DNA of 64,000 nucleotides from Nonomuraea soli (GTDB lineage: Bacteria; Actinomycetota; Actinomycetes; Streptosporangiales; Streptosporangiaceae): the NCBI RefSeq assembly GCF_013761175.1, contig NZ_JACDUR010000003.1, positions 124,001 through 188,000 on the forward strand. Direction: 5' to 3'. Made by a program: the position numbers and the translations under genes. The notes beneath the pieces were generated by a model. That model did no database searches and had not been told where the DNA came from. It was given only the letters and a program-made list of their open reading frames with translations. Of this stretch, positions 52,132 through 60,357 are shown piece after piece; position 1 is the first letter of the stretch, and each line of letters begins with the position of its first letter.

Positions 52132-52208
52132 GTCGCTCAGCGTAGTGTGAGACAGGTCAAAGGCTCCTCTGAGGTTTCAGCAAGTGACCGTTCGGTAGCC
52201 TTCCAATC

Positions 52209-53210
52209 GTGGACCGCGATACGGATTGGGATGGCGTCCGACTGCACGTCGTCACTGGGAAGGGTGGCACGGGCAAGACGACCGTCGCCGCTGCCCTGGC
52301 CCTCGCCCTGGCCTCCGGCGGCCGCAAGGTGCTGCTCGTGGAGGTCGAGGGCAGGCAGGGCATCGCCCAGATCTTCGACCTGCCGCCGCTGCCGTACGAG
52401 GAACGGCGGATCGCGGTGGCGCCGGGGGGCGGCGACGTCTACGCGCTGGCGATCGACCCGGAAGAAGCCATGCTCGAGTACATGGAGATGTTCTACGGCA
52501 TGCGGCGCGCCGGTCGCGCGCTGACCCGGATGGGCATCGTGGACTTCGCGACGACGGTGGCCCCCGGCTTCCGCGACGTGCTGGTCACCGGCAAGACGAC
52601 CGAGGCGGTCAGGCGCAAGGACCGCAACGGGCGCCGCGTCTACGACGCCGTCGTGCTCGACGCACCGCCCACCGGCCGCATCACGCGCTTCCTGAACGTC
52701 ACCAAGGAGGTCGCGGGTCTGGCCAAGGTGGGACCGATCAAGAATCACTCCGATCTTGTTTCGGGCGTGGTGAAAAGCCCGGAAACGGCCGTGCACTTCG
52801 TCACATTGCTCGAAGAGATGCCGGTGCAGGAGACGCTCGACGGCATTGCCGAATTGCGTGAGGCAGGACTGCCCGCCGGTGGCGTATTCGTCAACATGGT
52901 GCGTGAATCACAGCTTCCGCAGGCCGTTCTTGACACGGCTGTCAAGGGCAGATTCGACGTCGGCGAGCTCGCGCTGGGCCTCAAGGCCGCCGGCCTGGCC
53001 GACGGGGCGGCCGACGCCTCCAAGGCGGCGGAGGCCCTGCTGGAGGAGATCGTCGAGCACGCCAGGCGCACCGAGCTCGAGCTCAAGGAGCGGGAGGCGC
53101 TCGTCGAGACGGGCACCCCGCGCTACGAGCTGAACCTGCTGGCCGACGGGGTCGATCTGGCCGGGCTCTACGAGCTCGCGGAAAGCATGCGCAACCAGGG
53201 GGCGGCGTGA
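52209..53210 (+). CDS. ArsA/Get3-like ATPase (first of pair, Rv3679-type)
   Basis: A 333-residue P-loop ATPase of the anion-transporting ArsA/Get3 type. The deviant Walker A VTGKGGTGKTTVAAAL lies near residue 15 with the signature lysine, and the switch/Walker B stretch VVLDAPPTGRITRFL near 148. Unlike ArsA it has a single ATPase unit and works next to a second ATPase encoded by the following gene. In mycobacteria the pair is membrane-associated and has been linked to stress survival and cell-envelope function. The GTG start at 52209 is preceded by a weak ribosome binding site. The stop overlaps the next start as GTGA. Confidence 0.92.
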   Translation: MDRDTDWDGVRLHVVTGKGGTGKTTVAAALALALASGGRKVLLVEVEGRQGIAQIFDLPPLPYEERRIAVAPGGGDVYALAIDPEEAMLEYMEMFYGMRRAGRALTRMGIVDFATTVAPGFRDVLVTGKTTEAVRRKDRNGRRVYDAVVLDAPPTGRITRFLNVTKEVAGLAKVGPIKNHSDLVSGVVKSPETAVHFVTLLEEMPVQETLDGIAELREAGLPAGGVFVNMVRESQLPQAVLDTAVKGRFDVGELALGLKAAGLADGAADASKAAEALLEEIVEHARRTELELKEREALVETGTPRYELNLLADGVDLAGLYELAESMRNQGAA

Positions 53211-54340
53211 TTCGCAAGGCACCGGTTCTCGACGTCGACGCCATCCTCGACGACCGGGCGACCAGGATCATCGTGTGCTGCGGCTCCGGCGGCGTGGGCA
53301 AGACCACGACCGCCGCGGCCCTGGGCCTGCGCGCGGCCGAGCGCGGGCGGTGCGCCGTGGTGCTCACCGTCGACCCCGCCCGCCGCCTGGCCCAGTCGAT
53401 GGGGCTGACCGAGCTCGACAACACCCCGCGCGAGGTCGCCTCGTACGACAACGGCGGGAAGCTGTTCGCGATGATGCTCGACATGAAGCGGACCTTCGAC
53501 GAGATCATCGAGGCGCACGCCGACCCCGAGCGTGCCAGGCAGATCCTGACGAACCCCTTCTACCAGTCGTTGTCGTCGTCGTTCTCCGGTACGCAGGAGT
53601 ACATGGCGATGGAGAAGCTCGGCCAGCTGCGCCGGTCGGGCGAGTGGGATCTCATCATCGTGGACACGCCGCCGTCGAGGTCGGCGCTGGACTTCCTCGA
53701 TGCGCCCGAGCGGCTGGGACGTTTCCTGGACGGGCGATTCATCCGCCTGTTGACGGCACCCGCCAAGGCCGGAGGCCGTAGCGCCTTCAAGCTGCTCAAC
53801 GCCGGCTTCGGCCTCGTCGCCGGGGCGATGACCAAGCTGCTCGGCGCCCAGGTGCTCAAGGACCTGCAGACCTTCGTCTCCGCCCTCGACGCCGTCTTCG
53901 GCGGCTTCCGCCAGCGCGCCGAGATGACCTACAAGCTGCTCCAGGCGCAGGGAACCGCGTTCATCGTGGTCGCCGCTCCCGAGCGCGACGCCATGCGCGA
54001 GGCCGCCTACTTCGTCGAGCGCCTGGCCGAGGAGCGCATGCCGCTGGCCGGGCTCGTGGTCAACCGCGTGCACACCTCGCCCGTCTCCGGCCTGTCGGCC
54101 GCCCGCAGCACGGCCGCGGCCGAGGAGCTGGAGGCCCGCGGCGAGCACGAACTGACCGCCGCGGTGCTGCGCCTGCACGCCGGCCGCATGCAGCTCGCCG
54201 CGCGCGAAGGGCGCGAGCAGGACCACTTCGTCTCCGCCCATCCCACCGTGCCGGTGGCCCAGGTGCCCGCCATGTCGCAGGACGTGCACGACCTCGACGG
54301 GCTCCGGGCGATCGGCGACCTGATGGCCAAGGCGTCGTGA
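53207..54340 (+). CDS. ArsA/Get3-like ATPase (second of pair, Rv3680-type)
   Basis: A 377-residue partner of the upstream ATPase. Walker A CCGSGGVGKTTTAAALG lies near residue 25. It has a DPARRLAQSMGL motif near residue 56, as in Get3-like proteins, and IIVDTPPSRSALDFLDAP near 150. A hydrophobic, glycine-rich region (NAGFGLVAGAMTKLLGAQVL) near 200 resembles the client-binding helices. GTG 53207 overlaps the upstream stop. A 13-bp hairpin ends the two-gene operon, which converges with the WhiB gene. Confidence 0.92.
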   Translation: MIRKAPVLDVDAILDDRATRIIVCCGSGGVGKTTTAAALGLRAAERGRCAVVLTVDPARRLAQSMGLTELDNTPREVASYDNGGKLFAMMLDMKRTFDEIIEAHADPERARQILTNPFYQSLSSSFSGTQEYMAMEKLGQLRRSGEWDLIIVDTPPSRSALDFLDAPERLGRFLDGRFIRLLTAPAKAGGRSAFKLLNAGFGLVAGAMTKLLGAQVLKDLQTFVSALDAVFGGFRQRAEMTYKLLQAQGTAFIVVAAPERDAMREAAYFVERLAEERMPLAGLVVNRVHTSPVSGLSAARSTAAAEELEARGEHELTAAVLRLHAGRMQLAAREGREQDHFVSAHPTVPVAQVPAMSQDVHDLDGLRAIGDLMAKAS

Positions 54341-54386
54341 AGTCCTACGGACACACCTGGGTCGTGAAGGCCTCCGGACACAGCTG

Positions 54387-54419
54387 TACGGCAGGCGGAC
54401 AGATCATCCGCCTGCCGTA
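54387..54419. terminator. Bidirectional hairpin between the ATPase operon and the WhiB gene
   Basis: A perfect 13-bp stem, tacggcaggcgga (54387-54399) with tccgcctgccgta (54407-54419), around seven bases. It sits midway between two convergent stop codons. Confidence 0.85.
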
Positions 54420-54434
54420 GCAGTGTGCAGAGGT

Positions 54435-54731
54435 TTACCCTGCGATCAGCTCGTTGGTCCGCTCGTACTCTTCCTTGGCGGCCTCGAGGAGCTCCCGCCA
54501 GGAGTCCACGTCAGGCCGACGCCGCAGCAGAGCTCGGCGTTCCCGTTCCGTCATACCGCCCCACACCCCGAACTCGATGCGGTTGTCCAGCGCATCGGCG
54601 AGGCATTCGGTACGGACCGGGCATCCTCGGCAGATTAGTTTCGCCCTGTTCTGGGCAGCTCCCTGGACGAACAGAGCGTCCGGGTCCGCACCCCGACAGG
54701 CGGCTCGGGAGGTCCAATCCGTGATCCACAT
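54435..54731 (-). CDS. wblA: WhiB-family iron-sulfur regulator (WblA/WhiB4-like)
   Basis: A 98-residue WhiB protein. Four cysteines (AACRG near residue 12, then LICRGCPVRTEC) hold the [4Fe-4S] cluster, followed by the GVWGGMTERERRALLRRR turn and basic helix that contacts DNA and sigma factor. The position between the ArsA-like pair and the penicillin-binding protein is that of whiB4 in mycobacteria and wblA in Streptomyces. WblA controls the switch to sporulation and antibiotic output; WhiB4 senses redox state. ATG 54731 is chosen; a GTG four codons upstream (54743) directly abuts the AAGGGGAG and is less well spaced. Confidence 0.93.
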   Translation of the reverse strand: MWITDWTSRAACRGADPDALFVQGAAQNRAKLICRGCPVRTECLADALDNRIEFGVWGGMTERERRALLRRRPDVDSWRELLEAAKEEYERTNELIAG

Positions 54732-54956
54732 GTTCGACCCCACTCCCCTTAGGTGGTCAGTCGTCAGTTGGGGCCGACGGGCGCGGGCGCCGAGCCTCCG
54801 TATTCAGTTGCCGCAGAGGAGAACGTACGCAACGGAGCGTTCTGGCCGACAGACCCCAGCGGACCAATTTTTCGACGGAGTGTTGACCGGGAATGACTAG
54901 TCACCCCCACCAGTCAAGGCGAAATGGGGTTCAGTTACCGATAAGGACACCCTTTC

Positions 54957-54973
54957 GACGTAACCTAGGGAAC
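54957..54973 (+). promoter_or_regulatory. Candidate promoter giving a leaderless penicillin-binding protein mRNA
   Basis: TAACCT at 54961-54966 is a fair -10 element seven bases before the GTG at 54974. If it is used, transcription would begin at or next to the start codon. No clear -35 was found at a normal distance. Confidence 0.35.
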
Positions 54974-57196
54974 GTGCAAGCTCAGGGCAAAGATCGTGCG
55001 AACCCCGTCGTCAGCGTGACGCGGCTGCTTCTGGCGGCCGGCACGGCAGGTGTGCTGGCCGCGGCCATAGCCCTACCGCTCGTCGGCGGTGCGGGTCTCA
55101 CGGTCAAGTCCAGCACCGAGGCGCTCAACCTCGAACCCGAGAACCTCGCCGAGCCGCCGCTCAAGATGCTGACGATCCTCAAGGACGTCAACGGCAAGCA
55201 GATCGGGCAGTTCTACAAGGAGTACCGGATCCCGGTCGGGCTGGACAAAGTCTCCAAGGAGATGAAGGACGCCATCATCGCGATCGAGGACTACCGCTTC
55301 TACGAGCACGGTCCGATCGACATCGAGGGCACCGCCCGAGCGCTCCTGAAGAACGTCACCGGCGGCGGCGTGGTCCAGGGTGGATCCTCCATCACGCAGC
55401 AGTACGTGAAGCAGGTACTCGTCAACTCGGCCGCCACCAAGGCCGAGGCCGAGGCGGCCATCGCGCCCACGCTGTCACGCAAGCTCAACGAGCTGCGCTA
55501 CGCCATGGCGATCGAGGAGAAGTACACCAAGGACCAGATCCTGGAGAAGTACCTCAACATCTCCTACTTCGGCGCCGGCGCCCACGGCATCGAGGCCGCC
55601 GCCTACCGCTTCTTCGGCGTCAAGGCGGCCAAGCTCAGCCTCGTCCAGGCCGCGACCCTGGCGGCCGCCGTACAGAAGCCCGTCTCCACCGACCCGACGC
55701 TCGGCAACGACGCCAAGGGCCGCCTGCTCGACCGGCGCAACCTGGTGCTCGACACCATGGTCGTGCGCGGCAAGATCACCCAGCCCCAGGCCGACGAGGC
55801 CAAGAAGGCTCCCCTGGGCTACAAGAACACCCGCATCCCCGGCGGATGCGAGGAGAGCAAGTACCCATACTTCTGCTTCTACGTCAAGAACGAGATCCTC
55901 GACAACGACGACTTCGGCAAGACGGAGAAGGAGCGCCTCGACTTCCTCAACGCCGGTGGCATCACCATCCAGAGCACGCTCGACCCCAAGATGCAGAAGG
56001 CGTCCGAGAAGGCGATCAGGAACTACGTCTCCAAGAAGGACAAGCCGGTCGCGTCGCAGGCCATGATCGTGCCAGGCACCGGCGAGATCCGCTCCATGGC
56101 GGCATCGCGCGAATACGGGCTCAACGCCAAGAAGAACCAGATCGCCTTCAACGTCGTCGCCGACAAGGCGCACGGCGGCGGACGCGGCTTCCAGCAGGGC
56201 TCCACGGCGAAGGTGTACACCCTGGCCGCGGCCCTCGACGCCGGCATGAAACTCAACGACGGCAACAACACCGGCCGCGTCTACTCCGTCGCGCCCTACC
56301 CCAACCGGGCGTTCGAGACCTGCGGCGGCAAGGCCACCGGCGGCGACGCGCCACACCCCGTCGCCAACTCCAGCGAGGGCGGCGGCGGCTTCAAGACCCT
56401 CCAGACCGGCACCTGGGGCTCGGTCAACACCTTCTTCATGAAGCTCGAGGAGCAGGTCGGCCTCTGCGAGACCGTCAAGATGGCCAAGAGCCTCGGCATC
56501 AAGCGCGCCGACGGCGGCAAGCTCGAAGAGGTCCCCACCTTCACGCTCGGCGTCAACGAGATGGACCCGATCACCGTGGCCAACTCCTACGCCGTCTTCG
56601 CCGCCCGCGGCGTGTACTGCCGCCCCAAGGCCATCACCTCCGTCACCGACCGCGACGGCAAGGTGATCAAGTACGGCAACAAGTGCAAGGAGGTCCTCGA
56701 CGAGGAGGTCGCCGACGCGGTCAACTCCATCCTGTCCGGGGTCTTCACCAAGGGCACCATGTCGGGCGTGGGCGGCATCAACCGCGACGCGGCCGGCAAG
56801 ACGGGCACCACCGACGGCTACACGGCCGCGTGGTTCGCCGGCTACACGCCCGACCTGGCCTCCGCCGTCTCCATCGGTGACCCGCGAGGCGCCTTCAAGC
56901 ACGACCTGACCGGCGTGACGATCGGCGGGCAGTACTACCAGTACGTGTACGGCGCCTCGATCTCCGGGCCCATCTGGAAGCAGTCGATGATGGAGGCGCT
57001 GAAGAACGTCGACAAGACGTCGTTCTTCCCGGTGAACTCGGAGCGGTTCGGCGGATGCTCGGACTACTGCGCGCCGAAGAAGCCCAAGAAGGACAAGGAC
57101 GATGATGATCGAGGGGGCGGGCCGCGCAACCCGTTCGACGACATCTTCGGCAACCCTGGGGAGCAGGAGGATTCGCCGGACGAGGGCGACTTCTAG
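54974..57196 (+). CDS. Bifunctional penicillin-binding protein (class A, PonA2-like)
   Basis: A 740-residue class A PBP. The N-terminal membrane anchor (VTRLLLAAGTAGVLAAAIALPLVGG, about residues 16-40) is followed by a GT51 transglycosylase with AIEDYRFYEHGPIDIEGTARA, GGSSITQQYVKQ and LEKYLNISYFGAGAHGIEAAA. The transpeptidase has its serine in QQGSTAKVY near 415, SVNTFF as SxN and GKTGTTDGY near 617. The acidic, Pro/Lys-rich C-terminus has no PASTA domain, unlike mycobacterial PonA2. It polymerises and cross-links peptidoglycan outside the membrane. GTG 54974 is chosen because homologues start shortly before the membrane helix; ATG 54893 would add 27 atypical residues. Confidence 0.94.
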   Translation: MQAQGKDRANPVVSVTRLLLAAGTAGVLAAAIALPLVGGAGLTVKSSTEALNLEPENLAEPPLKMLTILKDVNGKQIGQFYKEYRIPVGLDKVSKEMKDAIIAIEDYRFYEHGPIDIEGTARALLKNVTGGGVVQGGSSITQQYVKQVLVNSAATKAEAEAAIAPTLSRKLNELRYAMAIEEKYTKDQILEKYLNISYFGAGAHGIEAAAYRFFGVKAAKLSLVQAATLAAAVQKPVSTDPTLGNDAKGRLLDRRNLVLDTMVVRGKITQPQADEAKKAPLGYKNTRIPGGCEESKYPYFCFYVKNEILDNDDFGKTEKERLDFLNAGGITIQSTLDPKMQKASEKAIRNYVSKKDKPVASQAMIVPGTGEIRSMAASREYGLNAKKNQIAFNVVADKAHGGGRGFQQGSTAKVYTLAAALDAGMKLNDGNNTGRVYSVAPYPNRAFETCGGKATGGDAPHPVANSSEGGGGFKTLQTGTWGSVNTFFMKLEEQVGLCETVKMAKSLGIKRADGGKLEEVPTFTLGVNEMDPITVANSYAVFAARGVYCRPKAITSVTDRDGKVIKYGNKCKEVLDEEVADAVNSILSGVFTKGTMSGVGGINRDAAGKTGTTDGYTAAWFAGYTPDLASAVSIGDPRGAFKHDLTGVTIGGQYYQYVYGASISGPIWKQSMMEALKNVDKTSFFPVNSERFGGCSDYCAPKKPKKDKDDDDRGGGPRNPFDDIFGNPGEQEDSPDEGDF

Positions 57197-57214
57197 GACG
57201 GCGGGGCACGGCTG

Positions 57215-57350
57215 GCTGCGCCTGGTCGCGCGTGGTCGCCGCCTGACCGTGCCCTGGCGCGTGGTCGCAGCCTGGTCGGCCTGACCACCCCTTGGTCGGC
57301 CTGACCGCAGCTCGGTCGCGCCTGACCGCACCCTGGTCACGCGGTTCGCG
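57215..57350. repeat. Imperfect repeats built on a GGTCGGCCTGACC half-palindrome
   Basis: Several copies of tggtcg(g/c)gcctgacc-like words recur about every 20 bases, clearest at 57273, 57292 and 57312. Each copy is close to an inverted repeat (GGTC...GACC), so the array could fold on either strand or bind a dimeric protein. Confidence 0.65.
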
Positions 57351-57365
57351 CCTTACGCGCATCGC

Positions 57366-57398
57366 AGAGGCCTCCGCGCGTGTCGCGCGGAGGCCTCT
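57366..57398. terminator. 15-bp perfect hairpin after the penicillin-binding protein gene
   Basis: agaggcctccgcgcg (57366-57380) pairs with cgcgcggaggcctct (57384-57398) around only three bases. tgcgtgc follows. It lies 170 bases past the stop codon and is the strongest stem in this intergenic region. Confidence 0.85.
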
Positions 57399-57647
57399 TG
57401 CGTGCATGGCACTCGCCCCTGGCCACCCGGGCGGGTGGGACATCCCACCACCCAACCGGCGGCCGGGGCATCGCACGGCCCAACCGGCGACAGGCGGCCC
57501 CGCACGGCCTCCCCGCCGGTGATGTCCCACGTACGGCTCAGCCGGCCGCCAACGGCGTCGTAGCCCTCGTCAGAGGTTCACCCTGGTCCAGCCCCGGACC
57601 CCGGCCACGTCTACCCAGCAGCCGCCCACGACCGAAGCCCTACGGCC

Positions 57648-58115
57648 CTACCCAGCAGCCAGCCGAGCCTTCACCGCCTGGGCGACACGCCCGCCCTCGG
57701 CCCGCCCCGCGACCTTCGGGTTGACGACCTTCATCACCTGCCCCATCGCCTGGGGCCCCGAAGCGCCGGTCTCCGCGATGGCCTCGTCGACCAGCCTGCC
57801 CAGCTCCTCGTCCGAGAGCTGCGCCGGCAGGTACTCCTCCAGCACCGCCTGCTCGTCCAGCTCGGCCTGAGCCTGCTCGGTCCGCCCCGCGTTCCCGAAG
57901 GCCTCCGCAGCCTCCCGCCGCTTCTTCGCCTCGCGGGTCAGAACCTTGATGATCTCGTCGTCCGACAGCTCCCTGGCCTGCTTGCCCGCGACCTCCTCCA
58001 CGTTGATCGCCGCCAGTGCCATACGGACGGTCCGCAGGCGAACTTCATCGCGACTCTTCATCGAGGCCGACAGGTCGGCCTTCAGCTTGTCCTTCAATGC
58101 GCTCATGCGCTCCAT
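57648..58115 (-). CDS. GatB/YqeY domain protein
   Basis: A 155-residue YqeY-like protein. The pattern MSALKDKLKADLSASMKSRDEVRLRTVRMALAAI starts it, IKVLTREAKKRREAAEAFGNAGRTE lies in the middle, and ETGASGPQAMGQVMKVVNPKVAGRAEGGRVAQAVKARL ends it. The last part is homologous to the tRNA-binding tail of GatB. It is proposed to assist aminoacyl-tRNA amidation or tRNA handling, unproven. ATG 58115 has GGAGA seven bases upstream; ATG 58106 is possible. It is divergent from the metallophosphoesterase gene with only 32 bases between the starts. Confidence 0.92.
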   Translation of the reverse strand: MERMSALKDKLKADLSASMKSRDEVRLRTVRMALAAINVEEVAGKQARELSDDEIIKVLTREAKKRREAAEAFGNAGRTEQAQAELDEQAVLEEYLPAQLSDEELGRLVDEAIAETGASGPQAMGQVMKVVNPKVAGRAEGGRVAQAVKARLAAG

Positions 58116-58147
58116 CTTGCCGTCTCCACTTCGGGCATGATGAAGAG

Positions 58148-59041
58148 GTGAGGAAAGCAGCCGCGGTACCCCTGTCCCTGCTCGGTCTCGGCGTGGCCAC
58201 CGTCGCCTACGCATCGGTCGTCGAGCGCAACTCCTTCCGCCTGCGCCGCTTCGACGTCCCCGTGCTGGCCAGGGGGCAGCGCCCGGTGCGCATCCTGCAC
58301 CTCACCGACCTCCACCTCACGCCCCGCCGTACGATGTTGATCAACTGGGTCCGTTCGCTGGGCGCGCTCGAGCCCGACCTGGTGGTCAACACCGGCGACT
58401 CGATCGCCCACGAAGACGCCGTCCCCGCCCTGCTCCACGCCCTGGAGCCGCTGCTGGGCCGTCCAGGCCTGTTCGTCTACGGCAGCAACGACCTGTACGC
58501 CCCCAAGCCCAAGAACCCCCTCCGCTACCTGTGGCGCACCTCGAGGGGCGACAACCGCCAGCACGTCCCGTCGCTCCCGTGGCGCGAGCTCGGCGCCGGC
58601 ATGGCGGCCGAGGGCTGGTTCGACATGAACAACACCACGGCCCGCCTGAAGGTCGGCGACCTCGACGTGGCGGTGGCGGGCATCCACGACTCCCATATCG
58701 ACCTCGACCGCTACGACCGCGTCGCCGGCCCGGCACCCGCCGACGCGGACCTCCGCCTGGGCGTCATGCACTCCCCCGAGCCGCGCAACATGGACCGCTT
58801 CGCAGCCGACGGCTACCAGCTGCTGCTCGCCGGCCACACGCACGGCGGCCAGCTGTGCATCCCCTTCTACGGCGCGCTCGTCACCAACTGCGGCATCGAC
58901 CGCGCCCGGGTCAAGGGCCTCAGCCGGCACTCCTCGGCATGGCTGCACGTGTCGGCCGGTCTGGGGACCTCGCCCTACGCCCCGGCCCGGTTCTCTTGTT
59001 TCCCCGAGGCTTCGTTGCTGACGTTGGTGCCTCGACGCTGA
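58148..59041 (+). CDS. Membrane-associated metallophosphoesterase (Rv3683-type)
   Basis: A 297-residue calcineurin-like phosphoesterase with an N-terminal membrane helix (VPLSLLGLGVATVAYASVV). Metal motifs run in the family order: LHLTDLHLTPR near residue 50, VNTGDSIAHEDA near 80, YGSNDLYAP near 113, AGIHDSHID near 178 and AGHTHGGQLCIP near 230. It resembles YkuE-like enzymes that work on lipid-linked phosphate esters at the membrane. The GTG start at 58148 follows GAAGAG. It is the last core gene before tRNA-Pro. Confidence 0.92.
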   Translation: MRKAAAVPLSLLGLGVATVAYASVVERNSFRLRRFDVPVLARGQRPVRILHLTDLHLTPRRTMLINWVRSLGALEPDLVVNTGDSIAHEDAVPALLHALEPLLGRPGLFVYGSNDLYAPKPKNPLRYLWRTSRGDNRQHVPSLPWRELGAGMAAEGWFDMNNTTARLKVGDLDVAVAGIHDSHIDLDRYDRVAGPAPADADLRLGVMHSPEPRNMDRFAADGYQLLLAGHTHGGQLCIPFYGALVTNCGIDRARVKGLSRHSSAWLHVSAGLGTSPYAPARFSCFPEASLLTLVPRR

Positions 59042-59103
59042 CGTGTCACAAGCACCGACGAAGTCCGCTAGACTTTCCCAAGCACGCCGAGATCGGTGTG
59101 CAC

Positions 59104-59177
59104 CGGGGTGTAGCGCAGTTTGGCAGCGCGCTTCGTTCGGGACGAAGAGGCCGGAGGTTCAAATCCTCTCACCCCGA
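59104..59177 (+). tRNA. tRNA-Pro (anticodon CGG)
   Basis: The 7-bp acceptor stem CGGGGTG (59104-59110) pairs with CACCCCG (59170-59176), with A as discriminator. The D-arm contains AGTTTGGCAGC. The anticodon stem CTTCG/CGAAG encloses TTCGGGA, giving anticodon CGG. The T-arm has GGTTCAAATCC. No CCA is encoded. All invariant positions expected of an elongator tRNA are present. Confidence 0.96.
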
Positions 59178-59293
59178 CTGGGATTTTCCCAGTTCAAGGG
59201 CACTTTCGAGAAATCGAAGGTGCCCTTTCTGCTTGTCCCGGCCGGCACGCCAGCTCAGGCACGGTCCAGCCGATCACCGTAAAGTGGCCGATC

Positions 59294-59947
59294 ATGGCAG
59301 AACTTGCACTCTTCGACCTCGACAACACCCTCGTCGACCGCCTGGCGGCCTTCCGCCGATGGGTCTCGGAGTTCACCCAAGAGCAAGGCCTGACCCCCGA
59401 AGACGCCGCCTGGATGATCGATCTCGACGCCGACGGCTCCACCCCCATGGACGAGTTCTTCACCGCATTACGCGACAGGTTCGACCTGAGCGACTCCCCG
59501 GAGGCGCTCTGGAAGGCTTACCGAGCACGGCTGCCTGAACTGGTCACCTGCCCCCCGGAGGTCCTGGCCGGTCTCCGGCAGCTGCGCGAGGCCGGTTGGC
59601 GGCTGGGCATCGTGACCAACGGCATGCCCGACAACCAGACCGGCAAGATCCGGCACGCGGGCCTGGCCGAGCTGGTCGACGGCTGGGCGATCTCCGGCGA
59701 GGAGCGGATCCGCAAGCCCGACGCCCGCCTGTTCCGCATCGCGGCCGAACGATGCGGCGCGAGCCTGGCCGACGGTGGCTGGATGGTCGGCGACGACCCG
59801 GTCATGGACATGGTCGGCGGCCATTTCGCCGGCCTGACGACGGTCTGGATCGACCGTGGCGTGCGCCCGTGGCCGGTGGACGGCCTGCGGCCCGGCCATG
59901 TCGTGGCCGACGCGATCGGAGCGATCAAGGTACTGCTGGGCGAGTAG
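59294..59947 (+). CDS. HAD superfamily hydrolase
   Basis: A 217-residue HAD phosphatase. Motif I is FDLDNTLVDR at residues 7-16 with both catalytic aspartates, motif II is IVTNG near 106, motif III is the lysine in ERIRKPD near 138, and motif IV is VGDDPVMDM near 162. A helical cap between motifs I and II makes it a C1-type, YjjG/PhnX-like enzyme. The substrate is probably a small phosphorylated metabolite. ATG 59294 lacks a strong ribosome binding site, but upstream in-frame codons would run into the tRNA gene. Confidence 0.92.
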   Translation: MAELALFDLDNTLVDRLAAFRRWVSEFTQEQGLTPEDAAWMIDLDADGSTPMDEFFTALRDRFDLSDSPEALWKAYRARLPELVTCPPEVLAGLRQLREAGWRLGIVTNGMPDNQTGKIRHAGLAELVDGWAISGEERIRKPDARLFRIAAERCGASLADGGWMVGDDPVMDMVGGHFAGLTTVWIDRGVRPWPVDGLRPGHVVADAIGAIKVLLGE

Positions 59948-59978
59948 CCGTCACGCCGCCAGCCACCTGAAGGAGATC

Positions 59979-60323
59979 ATGGTGCCCCCCACCAACCCCC
60001 AGGTCGTCGACCACCCCTTCCTCAAGCTCATGTACCTCGGCGACTTCTACCCCCACCACGTCGTCGACAAGGGCAAGGCCATCCTGCTGCGCCTCTGCGA
60101 GCGCATCGAGGCCGAACCTCCCGCCGACCTGGACGCCCTTTACGTGCTCACCCATGCCGCCACCGACGAGTTCAACGATCTCGAAGCGGAGTTCGCCGAG
60201 GCGGGCAGCGAGATCGAGACCGTCGCCCGCGAGGCGATCGCCGAAGACTTCTGGTTCATCGCCATGTCGTACGGCTTCGCGGACGCGGACGTGGAGGAGC
60301 TGATCAGTACCCGAGAGTGGTGA
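59979..60323 (+). CDS. DUF5713 family protein
   Basis: A 114-residue acidic helical protein. HPFLKLMYLGDFYPHHVVDKGKAILLRLCERIE opens it, LTHAATDEFNDLEAEFAEAGSEIETVAREAIAEDFWFIAMSYGF follows. The pattern matches the DUF5713 family of unknown function. AAGGAG three bases before the ATG gives a good start. It lies 31 bases after the HAD gene and before the helicase gene, all on the same strand. Confidence 0.85.
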   Translation: MVPPTNPQVVDHPFLKLMYLGDFYPHHVVDKGKAILLRLCERIEAEPPADLDALYVLTHAATDEFNDLEAEFAEAGSEIETVAREAIAEDFWFIAMSYGFADADVEELISTREW

Positions 60324-60357
60324 CCCAGCGCCCTCCCCATCGGCTACGGTGCCGGCC

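Larger units (their letters stand above)
57197..57647. other. Intergenic region with GGTCGGCCTGACC repeats and a terminator
   Basis: This gap lies between the convergent penicillin-binding protein and YqeY genes. Its left part is a run of imperfect repeats (57215-57350). A perfect 15-bp hairpin follows at 57366-57398. The remaining 250 bases are GC-rich with no supported gene. Confidence 0.55.
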
